From the NCBI GenBank assembly GCA_024711295.1, contig JANJTB010000023.1, forward strand, positions 1 to 64,000: a DNA stretch of 64,000 bases, read 5' to 3'. The position numbers and the translations under genes are program-made. The notes below the pieces were generated by a model. The model was not told the origin of the DNA and made no database searches. It saw only the letters and a program-made list of their open reading frames with translations. This DNA is from a bacterium (GTDB lineage Bacteria; Bacteroidota; Ignavibacteria; Kapaibacteriales; UBA2268). Below, piece by piece: positions 25,298 through 34,925 of this stretch (position 1 is the first letter of the stretch; every line of letters starts with the position of its first letter).

Positions 25298-26173
25298 ATG
25301 GAAACAACAGAGCTAATAAAAAAGGTTAGAAAAATTGAGATAAAAACCAGAGGACTTACAAAACAGTTGTTCTCAGGAGAATATCACAGTGCTTTTAAAG
25401 GAAGAGGTATGGCTTTTAACGAAGTCAGAGAATATCAGGCAGGAGATGATATCAGGTCAATTGATTGGAACGTTACTGCCAGATATGCTACTCCTTTCGT
25501 GAAAGTATTCGAAGAAGAGAGAGAACTAACTGTAGTATTATTAGTCGATATATCTGGCTCGCAAGGATTTGGCACTAAGTTACAATTCAAAAGAGATCTT
25601 GTTACTGAATTATGTGCTGTTTTATCATTCTCAGCTATTCAAAACAACGATAAAATAGGACTACTTTTTTTTAGTGATGAAGTTGAGAAATTCATACCAC
25701 CCAAAAAAGGTAAATATCATGCCCTTAGGATAATCCGTGAACTTTTAGAATTTCAACCTAAGGGTAAAGGTACAAATTTGAGTAATGCTCTTGCTTACCT
25801 TACAAATGTATTGAAAAAAAAGAGCATTGTTTTTGTAATTTCTGATTTTATAAGTAAAGACTATGATGCGGCTTTGAAAGTTGCATCAAAAAAACATGAT
25901 ACTGTTGCAATTCAAATTTATGATATTGCTGAAGAAGAGCTCCCAAAAGTTGGTATAATTAGAATGTTAGACTCCGAAACAAACCAACATTTATGGGTTG
26001 ATACCAATTCCAAAAATGTAAGAGAATCCTATAAAAATTGGTGGGATTCCAATCAAAAGATGTTAAATATCAGTTTAAATAAAAACAAAGTAGATTTAAT
26101 AAAAATCAGGACTGACGAGTCTTATATTGGACCTTTGCAAAACTTCTTCAGAAAACGTGAGAATAAAAGATAG
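25298..26173 (+). CDS. DUF58 domain protein with a VWA-like fold
   Basis: The 291-residue protein has the DUF58 hallmark GDDIRSIDWNVTARYATPFVK, then VVLLVDISGSQGFG with a MIDAS-type D-x-S-x-S (DISGS). DUF58 proteins partner MoxR ATPases in the Bat (aerotolerance) clusters and probably pass clients or metal signals to them. There is no membrane segment, so it is cytoplasmic. The gene starts 7 bases after moxR, and 26 bases separate it from the BNR protein downstream, which has its own GGGAG site. Confidence 0.92.
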   Translation: METTELIKKVRKIEIKTRGLTKQLFSGEYHSAFKGRGMAFNEVREYQAGDDIRSIDWNVTARYATPFVKVFEEERELTVVLLVDISGSQGFGTKLQFKRDLVTELCAVLSFSAIQNNDKIGLLFFSDEVEKFIPPKKGKYHALRIIRELLEFQPKGKGTNLSNALAYLTNVLKKKSIVFVISDFISKDYDAALKVASKKHDTVAIQIYDIAEEELPKVGIIRMLDSETNQHLWVDTNSKNVRESYKNWWDSNQKMLNISLNKNKVDLIKIRTDESYIGPLQNFFRKRENKR

Positions 26174-26199
26174 AATAATATAATTGGGAGTTATTTATT

Positions 26200-29100
26200 A
26201 TGTATAGTAAGTATTTAATTCATTTAGCTTTAGCTATATCTATTATTACAATTTCACTTACAGGTTATTTTACGGAAGTAAAAGAAATTGTTTCCCTTGG
26301 AAAAGCTGAGTCTGCTCCTGAATTCAATAAAGAAAGGGATAAATACTTTTGGGAAAGACTTAAAGACCCAAATACAGGCTTAGTTCCTCAAAACATCAGA
26401 AGCCTTGAGTTAGAATTTGTAAACCAAAAATTCAATACAAATAACTCCAAGAATACCCCCAATTTTTTAAATGATGATATTTGGCAAAGGCGTGGTCCAT
26501 GGGAAGTTGGTGGCAGGACCCGTGCACTTGGATTTGATATTAGAAACGAAGACATATTGATTGCAGGATCGGTATCTGGAGGTATGTGGAAATCTTCAGA
26601 TGCAGGCATTTCATGGGTTAAAACATCTTTACCATATCAATTGCATTCGGTATCATGCATAGCTCAGGATACTAGAAAAGGTAAGGAAAATAATTGGTAT
26701 TATGGAACAGGAGAATATTGGGGAAACTCAGCAGCAATTTCAGGCGATGGATTGTTTAAGTCAACTGATAATGGCTCTTCATGGCAGGAAATAAGTTCAA
26801 CAGTCAGAAAAACTCCTCAGGCATGGGACCAACCATTTGATTATTGTTGGAACATTGTAACCAATCCAACTGCCCCAATCGAACAGGACGAGGTTTTGGT
26901 TGCTACTGCGTCATTTGGTATAATGCGCTCTACTGACGGTGGATCAACCTGGACATCTGTTATTGGCGGTCAATCAAGATCTGCATTCTCTGATATTGCC
27001 GTAACCAGTGGTGGTATATTTTATGCTACGCTTAGTTCTGATGCTCAAAACAATGTAAAAGGAATTTTTCTTTCTACAGATGGAGTAAAATGGATAAATA
27101 TCACTCCTTCTAATTTTCCCAGAAACTATCGAAGAGTTGTAATTGGTATTTCACCTTCAGATGAATCACAAATTTATTTTTTGGGTGAAACACCAGGTTA
27201 TGGTAAGCTAACTTTTAATTCTGCCGGTGATAGTTTGTGGCACAGTTTATGGTATTACAAGAATTACGGTGGTGAGGGCAATACTGTACTTGGTGATTGG
27301 GAAGACAGATCTAATAATCTTCCGAAACCTGAGCCAACTCGCGGCCAAATGAACTCTCAAATGGGTTACAATTTAGTCATAAAAGTAAAGCCGGATAATC
27401 CAAATGTAGTTTTTGTCGGCGCAGTAGCTATGTACCGTTCAAATTCCGGATTTAAAAATAACGACTGGGCCTGGATTGGTGGTACTTGTCCTGATGAATC
27501 ATGTGATTATTCATTCCGTTATACAAATCACCATGCTGATGTTCACACAATTTTATTTTCCAAAAATAATTTTGACATTTTATATACCGGTTCAGATGGA
27601 GGTATTCATAAGACATTAGACAATATGTCAGATAATGTTGAATGGATATCACTTAATAATGGTTATTTTACAACTCAATTTTATTCAATTGGCATTGACC
27701 ATGGCTCTAAGTTGAGCAGAGAAATAATTGGCGGTTTGCAGGATAATGGTACTCTTTTAAGCAAATCAACCGATATGAAAAGCAATGAATGGACAAATCC
27801 TCTCAGGGCAGACGGTTTTTGTTGTAGAATTCCTGATGATGCACCTTATTACTATGCTTCTCAAAATTCCACTTGGCAACCAAAAATCAAAATATATCGT
27901 ATTATTCAAGATGAGAATGGAAAAAATACGATTAGTACAAGAATTGACCCCATTGGTGGATTAGATTTTATTTGGAATACTCCATTTGTTCTTGACCCTA
28001 ATAACAACAACATTATGTATCTTGCTGGAGGGAAAATGTTGTGGCGAAATAATAACTTATCAGCAATTCCATTTGAAAATTCAAATGATTCTACCTCAAT
28101 TAGTTGGGATAGTCTATCTAATACCAGAATAGATTTTATTAACACAGCGCCTTTAGGTGAAAGAATTACTGCTGTTTCTGTTTCCAAGCAGCCTGCAAAT
28201 ATTGTCTATTATGGGACAAGCACAGGCAAAGTATATAGAATTAACAATGCCAACGAAGGTGACCCAAAACCTTTAAGTTTATTCAAAAGTCCCCTACCTT
28301 CAGGTTATGTTAGTAGTATATCTATCGATCCGATGAATGCTGATGAGGTTATAGTAAGTTATTCCAATTATGGAATAGTCAGTATATTTTACAGTAATGA
28401 TGCCGGTAATAACTGGCAAGCTATTTCAGGTAATCTCGAAGAGAGACAGAATGGCGGTGGAGCAGGTCCCGGAGTCAATTGGATTAGCATTTTACCTGTT
28501 GGAAACAGAAAAGTGTATTTTGCAGGAACAACAGCGGGATTGTTTTCAACTACCTTTCTTAATGGTGATGCAACAGCGTGGGCTTTGGAAGGACCTGAAT
28601 CAATAGGTAACATGGTAATTCACGAGATAGATGTTCGCGAAAGTGATGGATATGTTGCCATAGGTACCCATGGTACAGGTGTTTTTGAAGCTTTTTACAA
28701 GGATTTACCAGAGCCTCCACAGGCAGTCAACTTGCTTGAACCGGCGAATAATACTATAAATGTAACCTCAATTGTGAATTTAAAATGGGAAGGATCTACC
28801 GAACAAGGTTTTTATGAACTTGAAGTTGCAAGAGATCCGAATTTCATTGATATATTTTTAAATATCAAAGGAATTGCTTCAACAGAATATAATATAATAG
28901 ATATCGAACAGGGGAAAAAATCATACTACTGGAGAGTTCGAAATGTTGGACCTGGTGGGTTAAGTGAATATTCTGAAACATGGAGTTTCACCAGTGCAAT
29001 CCAAGCACCCAAGATTGTATTCCCTGCTTCAGCCTCTGATCAGGTCATGACAAGTTTTAGTTTTTTGTGGGAAAATGTTGAATTTGCTACTTCTTATAGA

Positions 29101-29565
29101 TTACAAGTAGCTCAGGGATTTAATATTTCTAATAACTTTATTGATACAGTAATCACAGAAAATACATTTTTAGTTGAAAATTTCGATAAAAATAAGCGTT
29201 ATATTTGGAGATTGGCATCAATAGAAAATGATTTCCAGGGTGAATTTGGAGATACTTACCACTTTATTACAAGACATCCTGCATCTGTCAATAATCAAGT
29301 TGAATTGGGATTAGATATAGTTATTTCTCCGAATCCGGTAAATCAATTAGCTACAATAAAGTTTAATAAACAAGTATCAAGTGATGGACAATTGCAAATA
29401 ATTGATATACACGGTAAACCTATTAAGGTAATTGACATTGATCATAGCTATGATAAGGGATTCTCTTATTTAATTGATTTGAAAGAACTACCGATTGGAA
29501 ATTATTTTATTGTTTACAGTGATTTATATCAAAAATTTGGTTCAACTCTAAAAGTTGTAAGATGA
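26200..29565 (+). CDS. Giant T9SS-secreted BNR/sortilin propeller protein with FN3-like domains, inside the Bat operon
   Basis: The protein has 1121 residues. An N-terminal hydrophobic segment (about residues 7-25) is followed by BNR/sortilin repeats (about 90-830): WQRRGPWEVGGRTRALGFD, GGMWKSSDAGISW, GLFKSTDNGSSWQ, then TQFYSIGIDHG and GGLQDNGT. Two fibronectin-III-like domains follow (about 850-1035; VNLKWEGSTEQGFYELEVAR, then FSFLWENVEFATSYRLQVAQ). A T9SS sorting domain ends it (VISPNPVNQLATIKFNKQ, then LPIGNYFIVYSD). GGGAG at 26186-26190 precedes the ATG. Its stop overlaps the batD-like start as ATGA. The protein must be exported, whereas its neighbours form a MoxR/VWA complex. No catalytic motif was seen. 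Confidence 0.85.
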   Translation: MYSKYLIHLALAISIITISLTGYFTEVKEIVSLGKAESAPEFNKERDKYFWERLKDPNTGLVPQNIRSLELEFVNQKFNTNNSKNTPNFLNDDIWQRRGPWEVGGRTRALGFDIRNEDILIAGSVSGGMWKSSDAGISWVKTSLPYQLHSVSCIAQDTRKGKENNWYYGTGEYWGNSAAISGDGLFKSTDNGSSWQEISSTVRKTPQAWDQPFDYCWNIVTNPTAPIEQDEVLVATASFGIMRSTDGGSTWTSVIGGQSRSAFSDIAVTSGGIFYATLSSDAQNNVKGIFLSTDGVKWINITPSNFPRNYRRVVIGISPSDESQIYFLGETPGYGKLTFNSAGDSLWHSLWYYKNYGGEGNTVLGDWEDRSNNLPKPEPTRGQMNSQMGYNLVIKVKPDNPNVVFVGAVAMYRSNSGFKNNDWAWIGGTCPDESCDYSFRYTNHHADVHTILFSKNNFDILYTGSDGGIHKTLDNMSDNVEWISLNNGYFTTQFYSIGIDHGSKLSREIIGGLQDNGTLLSKSTDMKSNEWTNPLRADGFCCRIPDDAPYYYASQNSTWQPKIKIYRIIQDENGKNTISTRIDPIGGLDFIWNTPFVLDPNNNNIMYLAGGKMLWRNNNLSAIPFENSNDSTSISWDSLSNTRIDFINTAPLGERITAVSVSKQPANIVYYGTSTGKVYRINNANEGDPKPLSLFKSPLPSGYVSSISIDPMNADEVIVSYSNYGIVSIFYSNDAGNNWQAISGNLEERQNGGGAGPGVNWISILPVGNRKVYFAGTTAGLFSTTFLNGDATAWALEGPESIGNMVIHEIDVRESDGYVAIGTHGTGVFEAFYKDLPEPPQAVNLLEPANNTINVTSIVNLKWEGSTEQGFYELEVARDPNFIDIFLNIKGIASTEYNIIDIEQGKKSYYWRVRNVGPGGLSEYSETWSFTSAIQAPKIVFPASASDQVMTSFSFLWENVEFATSYRLQVAQGFNISNNFIDTVITENTFLVENFDKNKRYIWRLASIENDFQGEFGDTYHFITRHPASVNNQVELGLDIVISPNPVNQLATIKFNKQVSSDGQLQIIDIHGKPIKVIDIDHSYDKGFSYLIDLKELPIGNYFIVYSDLYQKFGSTLKVVR

Positions 29566-30539
29566 GTATAAGAAAAAATAAATTTTTCGGATTATATTTA
29601 TTGATTTTTATATCAACTATTACCGTAGCTTATTCTAATTTGGTAACAAGTAGTATTAGTAATGATACAAATAATGTTATGATTGGAGAATTTGTCAAAC
29701 TTGATATAAATGTTACTGCAGGAAAAAATGTAAAAATTAACTTTCCAATTATTTCCGACACAATAGGTAAAATTGAAATACTTGAAATTTCTCCTGTTGA
29801 CACAACGTACAGAGATGGAAAATTAAACTATAAAAAAAGACTGGTAGTTACATCATACGAAGCTGGTAAATTTGATATACCTGAGTTTGTAATCACTTAT
29901 AATATTGACAACGATACTAATTTCAGGGTTTCACTGACAAATTCTTTGTCACTTAGTTTTTCTACTTTCGATATAGACACCGCAAACACTGATATCAAAG
30001 ATATTAAACCTCCGATTCAAGTACCTTTTACACTTGAAGACTTATTACCTTATTTAATAGCCGCAATTTCAATAGCATTAATATATCTTTTCATTGTATA
30101 TATGTTTGGCAAGACAAAAGTTAAAATACAAGAAACTATTCCAAAATATGACCCTCGAATTCCAGCCGATTTAGAAGCTATTGAACAGTTGAACAGGCTC
30201 GAAAAAGAGAACTTATGGCAAAATGGATACTATAAAATTTATCATTCAAGACTTACAGATATTCTAAGAGTATATATCCACAGGCGATATCACCTGAATG
30301 CACTTGAAATGACCTCGAATGAATTAATTAACGAACTAAATAATCTTGAGTCTAATATTGTTGCCATAAATTCTATTAATGAAATATTAACAGTTGCTGA
30401 CCTAGCAAAATTCGCTAAATTCGAACCATCAATTGTTCAAAATCAAGATAGTATGAAAAATGCTTATGGATTTATCAACCTTACAAAAGTAGTAGATATT
30501 GAATTTGAAAATTCTACTGAAATTTCCAAGGAGCTTTAA
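29562..30539 (+). CDS. BatD-like membrane protein
   Basis: The protein has 325 residues. A signal-like N-terminal helix (about residues 9-25) leads to a periplasmic beta-rich domain (VMIGEFVKLDINVTAGKNV, then YEAGKFDIPEFVITY). A second helix (about 165-187) is followed by a cytoplasmic helical domain (YDPRIPADLEAIEQLNRLE, then YHSRLTDILRVYIHRRYHL). This layout matches the BatD/DUF4381-type partners of Bat VWA proteins. Its ATG overlaps the BNR gene's stop, and batA begins 3 bases after its own stop, so all three are translated from one message. The specific role is not established. Confidence 0.7.
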   Translation: MSIRKNKFFGLYLLIFISTITVAYSNLVTSSISNDTNNVMIGEFVKLDINVTAGKNVKINFPIISDTIGKIEILEISPVDTTYRDGKLNYKKRLVVTSYEAGKFDIPEFVITYNIDNDTNFRVSLTNSLSLSFSTFDIDTANTDIKDIKPPIQVPFTLEDLLPYLIAAISIALIYLFIVYMFGKTKVKIQETIPKYDPRIPADLEAIEQLNRLEKENLWQNGYYKIYHSRLTDILRVYIHRRYHLNALEMTSNELINELNNLESNIVAINSINEILTVADLAKFAKFEPSIVQNQDSMKNAYGFINLTKVVDIEFENSTEISKEL

Positions 30540-30542
30540 CAA

Positions 30543-31544
30543 ATGCTGTTACCATCAGATATACGATTTGCTAATCCTGAGTATTTTTATTTTTTACTGC
30601 TTATTCCGATTTTTATAATTTGGTATATTTATAAGGAACGCAAGCAATACCCATCATTCAAAGTATCTACTCTACTTGGTTTTGCAAAAGCTGATAAGAC
30701 AGCAAAAATAATTTTGAGACATTCATTATTGCTATTAAGAATTGCTGCTTTTTCAGCCCTTGTTACTGCTCTAGCAAGACCTCAAACAAGCTCAACAATG
30801 GAAAAAATTTCAACAGAAGGTATAGATATTGTTATATCATTAGATATTTCTACATCAATGTTAGCAGAAGATTTCAAACCAAATCGTATTGAAGCTGCTA
30901 AGAAGCAAGCTATTGAATTTGTTGATAAAAGAGTTAATGACAGAATGGGGTTAGTTATATTTTCAGCAGAGAGTTTTACTCAATGCCCAGTAACTGTTGA
31001 CCATGCAGTCCTAAAAAACATGGTATCATCTGTGGAAACAGGTTTGCTCGAGGATGGTACTGCCATTGGTATGGGATTAGGTACAGCTATTAGCAGACTT
31101 AAGGACAGTAAAGCTAAAAGTAAAGTTATTATATTATTAACAGATGGAGTAAATAATACAGGATCCGTTGCTCCTTTGACTGCGGCAGAAATTGCAAAAA
31201 CATTTGGAATTAAAGTTTATACTATAGGGGTTGGCTCTAAAGGAACCGCCCCCTATCCGTTCAAAACATCATTCGGAATACAGTACAGAAATGTTGATGT
31301 ACAAATAGACGAGAGCTTGTTAAATCAAATCGCTGATTTAACCGGTGGCAAATATTACAGAGCCACAAGCAACAAATCGTTAAATGAAATATACACCGAA
31401 ATTGACTCTCTGGAAAAAACAAAAGTTGATGTAGCTGTTTTTTCAAGAAAAAAAGAAGAATATCATCCTTTGGTGTTAATATCATTAATCTTGATTGTTT
31501 TAGAAATAATTGGACGTTACATCACATTTAGAACACTTCCTTAA
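30543..31544 (+). CDS. batA: BatA-like VWA-domain membrane protein
   Basis: The 333-residue protein has two N-terminal membrane segments (about residues 13-28 and 58-75), a VWA domain from about residue 90, and a C-terminal helix (LVLISLILIVLEIIG). The MIDAS is complete: DISTS in IVISLDISTSMLAEDF, the Thr in DGTAIGMGLG, and the Asp in LLTDGVNN. Bat proteins face the periplasm and bind divalent metal; they are linked to aerotolerance and to MoxR-dependent assembly. It is the last gene of the operon and overlaps the convergent oxidoreductase by four bases, so there is no space for a separate terminator. Confidence 0.9.
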   Translation: MLLPSDIRFANPEYFYFLLLIPIFIIWYIYKERKQYPSFKVSTLLGFAKADKTAKIILRHSLLLLRIAAFSALVTALARPQTSSTMEKISTEGIDIVISLDISTSMLAEDFKPNRIEAAKKQAIEFVDKRVNDRMGLVIFSAESFTQCPVTVDHAVLKNMVSSVETGLLEDGTAIGMGLGTAISRLKDSKAKSKVIILLTDGVNNTGSVAPLTAAEIAKTFGIKVYTIGVGSKGTAPYPFKTSFGIQYRNVDVQIDESLLNQIADLTGGKYYRATSNKSLNEIYTEIDSLEKTKVDVAVFSRKKEEYHPLVLISLILIVLEIIGRYITFRTLP

Positions 31545-32572
31545 TCAACTTTTATTACAATTTTACCGGAGTATTCGCCCGATTCAAGTAAGCGGTGTGC
31601 ATCTGCAGCATATTTCAGATCGAATACTTGATGAATATTTGATTTTATTTTCTTAGTATTGACTAATTCCAGAAACTCTGAAAACTCCTGTTTTGAACCT
31701 AGATATATCCCATGAATATTTAAATGTCGAAAATATGTTTGGTGAATACTTAAATTAGTCTCAGTACCGGTTAGGATTCCGCAAAAAACCAAATGTCCAT
31801 TTTTTCTCAAAATTGTAAAGCTTTTTTCAAATGTAGCAGGACCTACATAGTCAATAAGCAAGTTAACCCCTTTAGGTGATATTTTCCTTACTTCATTAAC
31901 TATATCATCGGTGTAGTGATTAAAGACATAATCAGCACCATACTCCAACACTTTAGATTTTTTTTCATCTTTTCCAACAGTTGAAATTACTATAGCTCCT
32001 TTTAGCTTCGCTAACTGAATAGCATAACTTGCTAATCCACCAGCTCCACCCCATATGAAGAATACATCACCAGGCTTTAGATTATACAGACTGTTAACTG
32101 CGTGGTAGGCAGTTAAACCTGCGATTGGTAATGAAGCTGCTGTTTCGAAGCTAACATCATCAGAAATTCTAAATAAGTTTTCAGATGGAACAGAAATATA
32201 TTCTGCATAAGCTCCGTGTCGCTGCATTCCAAAGAACTGCCAACCATCATTCAGGTGCTCATTATCAACATATTTCTCGTCTCTTTCGTTAGGCAAATAA
32301 ACCGGGTAAACCACCACCCTATCTCCAATAACGAAGTTGTCAACTTTGCTTCCCAGCTCAGCAACTGTGCCGGATATATCTCCACCTATTATATGAGGCT
32401 TCGGAATATTCAGGCCCGGGTAACCTTTTCTAACAACAGTATCAATTCTATTTAAGCTAGTTGCACCAATTTTAAGTAGCACTTCTTTTTCGCCAACTTT
32501 TGGCTTAGGAAAATCCTCAATATATTTTAAAACGTCAGCACTTCCGTGCTCTTCAATAATTACTGCTTTCAT
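31541..32572 (-). CDS. Zinc-type alcohol dehydrogenase / quinone-oxidoreductase-like protein
   Basis: The 343-residue protein belongs to the medium-chain dehydrogenase family. It has KAVIIEEHGSADVLKY at the start, GDISGTVAELGSKVDNFVIGDRV, the Rossmann loop FIWGGAGGLASYAIQLAKLKGA, and NLLIDYVGPATFEKSF. It lacks the four-cysteine structural zinc loop, so it is closer to the quinone-reductase/NADPH-dependent branch. The longer frame includes five residues ahead of ATG 32572, which overlaps the purB stop as TAATG; the shorter start was used. The substrate is unknown. Confidence 0.85.
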   Translation of the reverse strand: MKAVIIEEHGSADVLKYIEDFPKPKVGEKEVLLKIGATSLNRIDTVVRKGYPGLNIPKPHIIGGDISGTVAELGSKVDNFVIGDRVVVYPVYLPNERDEKYVDNEHLNDGWQFFGMQRHGAYAEYISVPSENLFRISDDVSFETAASLPIAGLTAYHAVNSLYNLKPGDVFFIWGGAGGLASYAIQLAKLKGAIVISTVGKDEKKSKVLEYGADYVFNHYTDDIVNEVRKISPKGVNLLIDYVGPATFEKSFTILRKNGHLVFCGILTGTETNLSIHQTYFRHLNIHGIYLGSKQEFSEFLELVNTKKIKSNIHQVFDLKYAADAHRLLESGEYSGKIVIKVD

Positions 32573-33867
32573 TAATTCAAACCACATTTTTTAAAAATAA
32601 CATCTACACTTTCAAATACCTTTTTATAACTAAACAAATCATTGAGTTCATCTTTTGAAATAAACTTCAATAATTCATTATCTTCGCAAAGAGATTCTAT
32701 AAATGGCTTCTTTTCATCCCAAGTTCTCATTGCATTTCGCTGAACCATTACGTATGCTTCTTGCCTTTGTAAACCTCTTTTTGCCAGTTCCAAAAGAACC
32801 TTTTGAGAATGAATAAGTCCAAAAGTGAGATTTAGGTTTTCAATCATTCTTTCAGGATAAACTACTAGGTTGTCGAGCACCTTTATCGTTCTGTTTAAAA
32901 TATAATTAAGTGAAATTGTTGAATCAGGGAAAATTACTCTTTCTACACTGCTATGCGAAATGTCTCTTTCGTGCCAAAGTGCATTATTTTCTATTGCAGC
33001 AATTGCATTAGACCTTAACAATCTTGCTTGACCACTGATATTTTCGGATGCTATAGGATTCCTTTTATGAGGCATAGCCGAACTTCCCTTTTGCCCTTTA
33101 GAGAAATATTCTTCAGCTTCTCTAACTTCAGTGCGTTGTAAATGTCTGATTTCAATACCAATTTTTTCGAGCATAGAGCCAATAATTCCAATTACTGTAA
33201 GTAAGTAAGCGTGGTTATCCCTTGAAATAACTTGAGTTGACGAATTCACTGGCTTGAGCCCTAATTTTTCGCAAACGAACTCTTCAACAAATGGGGAAAG
33301 GTGTTCGTAGGTTCCAACAGCACCACTAATCATACCTACCCTGCAATCTTCGAGAGCACTTTCAAGTCTTTTGATGTTTCTGATACATTCATCATACCAT
33401 AATGCAAACTTTAAACCAAAAGTCATTGCTTCGGCATGAATTCCATGACTTCTTCCAACGCAAACTGTGTACTTATATTCTTGAGCTTTTTTAGCTAACA
33501 CTTCACTCAACTTAACCATGTCATCCATCAACAGTTTTCCAGCCTGCTTGATTTGAACTGATAAACATGTATCCAATACATCGCTGGATGTCATACCTAA
33601 GTGAATGTGTCTAGAAGGAGCTCCGACATATTCTTCAACATTTGTCAAAAATGCTATAACATCATGCTTGGTTGTTTCTTCAATTTCAAGAATTCTCTTT
33701 ACATCAAAATTAGCTTTTTCTTTAATAGTGTCAACATCTGATTTGGGTACCAAGCCTAGTATTGATTGAGCTTCTGTAGCTAAAATCTCAATATCAAGCC
33801 AAATTCTGTATTTGTTCTCTTCGCTCCAAATTGAGCCCATCTCTGGAAGAGTATATCTTTCAACCAT
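32572..33867 (-). CDS. purB: Adenylosuccinate lyase
   Basis: PurB catalyses two fumarate-releasing steps of purine synthesis (SAICAR to AICAR, and adenylosuccinate to AMP). The 431-residue protein has the fumarase/aspartase signature GSSAMPHKRNPIASEN, LGMTSSDVLDTC, and GRSHGIHAEAMTFGLK. Length matches the shorter bacterial class. It begins at the base after the lpxD stop and overlaps the oxidoreductase start, so the minus-strand genes 35.6-31.5 kb form one run. Confidence 0.95.
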   Translation of the reverse strand: MVERYTLPEMGSIWSEENKYRIWLDIEILATEAQSILGLVPKSDVDTIKEKANFDVKRILEIEETTKHDVIAFLTNVEEYVGAPSRHIHLGMTSSDVLDTCLSVQIKQAGKLLMDDMVKLSEVLAKKAQEYKYTVCVGRSHGIHAEAMTFGLKFALWYDECIRNIKRLESALEDCRVGMISGAVGTYEHLSPFVEEFVCEKLGLKPVNSSTQVISRDNHAYLLTVIGIIGSMLEKIGIEIRHLQRTEVREAEEYFSKGQKGSSAMPHKRNPIASENISGQARLLRSNAIAAIENNALWHERDISHSSVERVIFPDSTISLNYILNRTIKVLDNLVVYPERMIENLNLTFGLIHSQKVLLELAKRGLQRQEAYVMVQRNAMRTWDEKKPFIESLCEDNELLKFISKDELNDLFSYKKVFESVDVIFKKCGLN

Positions 33868-34920
33868 TTAATCACCAATCTTTTCTTTTAATTTAATTAT
33901 TTCTTTTGAATTTCTTTCAACTTCAGAGTTCAATTCCGGCAATCTTCTTAATACAGCTTCAATTTTGAAAGCCTTCAAGTGTTCTTTGGCTGGAGAACCA
34001 AAATAAATCCCCTTGTTAGGAATAGTTTTAGATATACCTGATTGTGCTAAAATTGTAACATCATCTGCAATTTCTAAATGCCCTGCAATCCCAACCTGGC
34101 CTCCATATCTATTCCTTTTTCCAGTACTGACACTTCCTGAAATGCCAGTTTGAGCCGCTATACCATTATTTTCTCCAATCTCGCAATTATGAGCTATGTG
34201 AACCAGATTATCAATTTTTGTTCCTTTCCTGATTATTGTACTTCCTATCAATGCTCTATCAATTGTTGCATTAGCTCCAATTTCGACAAAATCTTCGAGT
34301 ATCACATTTCCAAGTTGTGGAACTTTATCAAAAGAACCATCAAATTTGTTTTCAATGTAACCAAAACCATCAGAACCTATTACTGCCCCAGCATGTACAA
34401 TACAATTGTTACCAATTTTTACCTCTTGATAAATTGTAACATTTGAATTAATAACAGAGTTATTGCCAATCTCGACTGATTCGTACAAGATTACTGACGG
34501 CATTAGTTCTACCCCACTTTTAAGAATGCAGTTATCTCCAATTACACAGTTAGGTGCAACGAATACATTCTCGTGGATTGTTACATTTTTACCAATTACA
34601 GCAGATGCATGAACACCACATCTTCCTATTTTCTTTTCTTTATCGATTATTTTAAGAAGCTTTACAAAACCTTCATAAGGTTTGTCAACCTTAATATAAA
34701 CTTGATTCGTTGATGGTGATGATTCATTGGTCTTGGAAACAATTATACAAGTAGCCTGCGAATTTTTGAAAAGTTGTTCATACTTTTCATTGTAATAAAA
34801 AGTCAGGTCACCTTTTTCAGCAGTTTCAAGTGGTTTAAATGAAAAAATACTACTATCAGTCGAACCGATGATTTCACCTTGAATAATCTCGGCAATTTGG
34901 TTTACAGTAAAATTAATCAT
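33868..34920 (-). CDS. lpxD: UDP-3-O-acylglucosamine N-acyltransferase
   Basis: LpxD adds the second 3-hydroxyacyl chain in lipid A synthesis, so an LPS-type outer membrane is expected. The 350-residue protein has an N-terminal LpxD uridine-binding domain (TFYYNEKYEQLFKNSQATCI), then left-handed beta-helix hexapeptide repeats from about residue 105: IGKNVTIHENVFVAPNCVIG, and later IDNLVHIAHNCEIGENNGI containing the catalytic His. The C-terminal helix is present. Length is normal. It follows the skp-like gene by five bases, the usual neighbourhood. Confidence 0.93.
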   Translation of the reverse strand: MINFTVNQIAEIIQGEIIGSTDSSIFSFKPLETAEKGDLTFYYNEKYEQLFKNSQATCIIVSKTNESSPSTNQVYIKVDKPYEGFVKLLKIIDKEKKIGRCGVHASAVIGKNVTIHENVFVAPNCVIGDNCILKSGVELMPSVILYESVEIGNNSVINSNVTIYQEVKIGNNCIVHAGAVIGSDGFGYIENKFDGSFDKVPQLGNVILEDFVEIGANATIDRALIGSTIIRKGTKIDNLVHIAHNCEIGENNGIAAQTGISGSVSTGKRNRYGGQVGIAGHLEIADDVTILAQSGISKTIPNKGIYFGSPAKEHLKAFKIEAVLRRLPELNSEVERNSKEIIKLKEKIGD

Positions 34921-34925
34921 AATAA

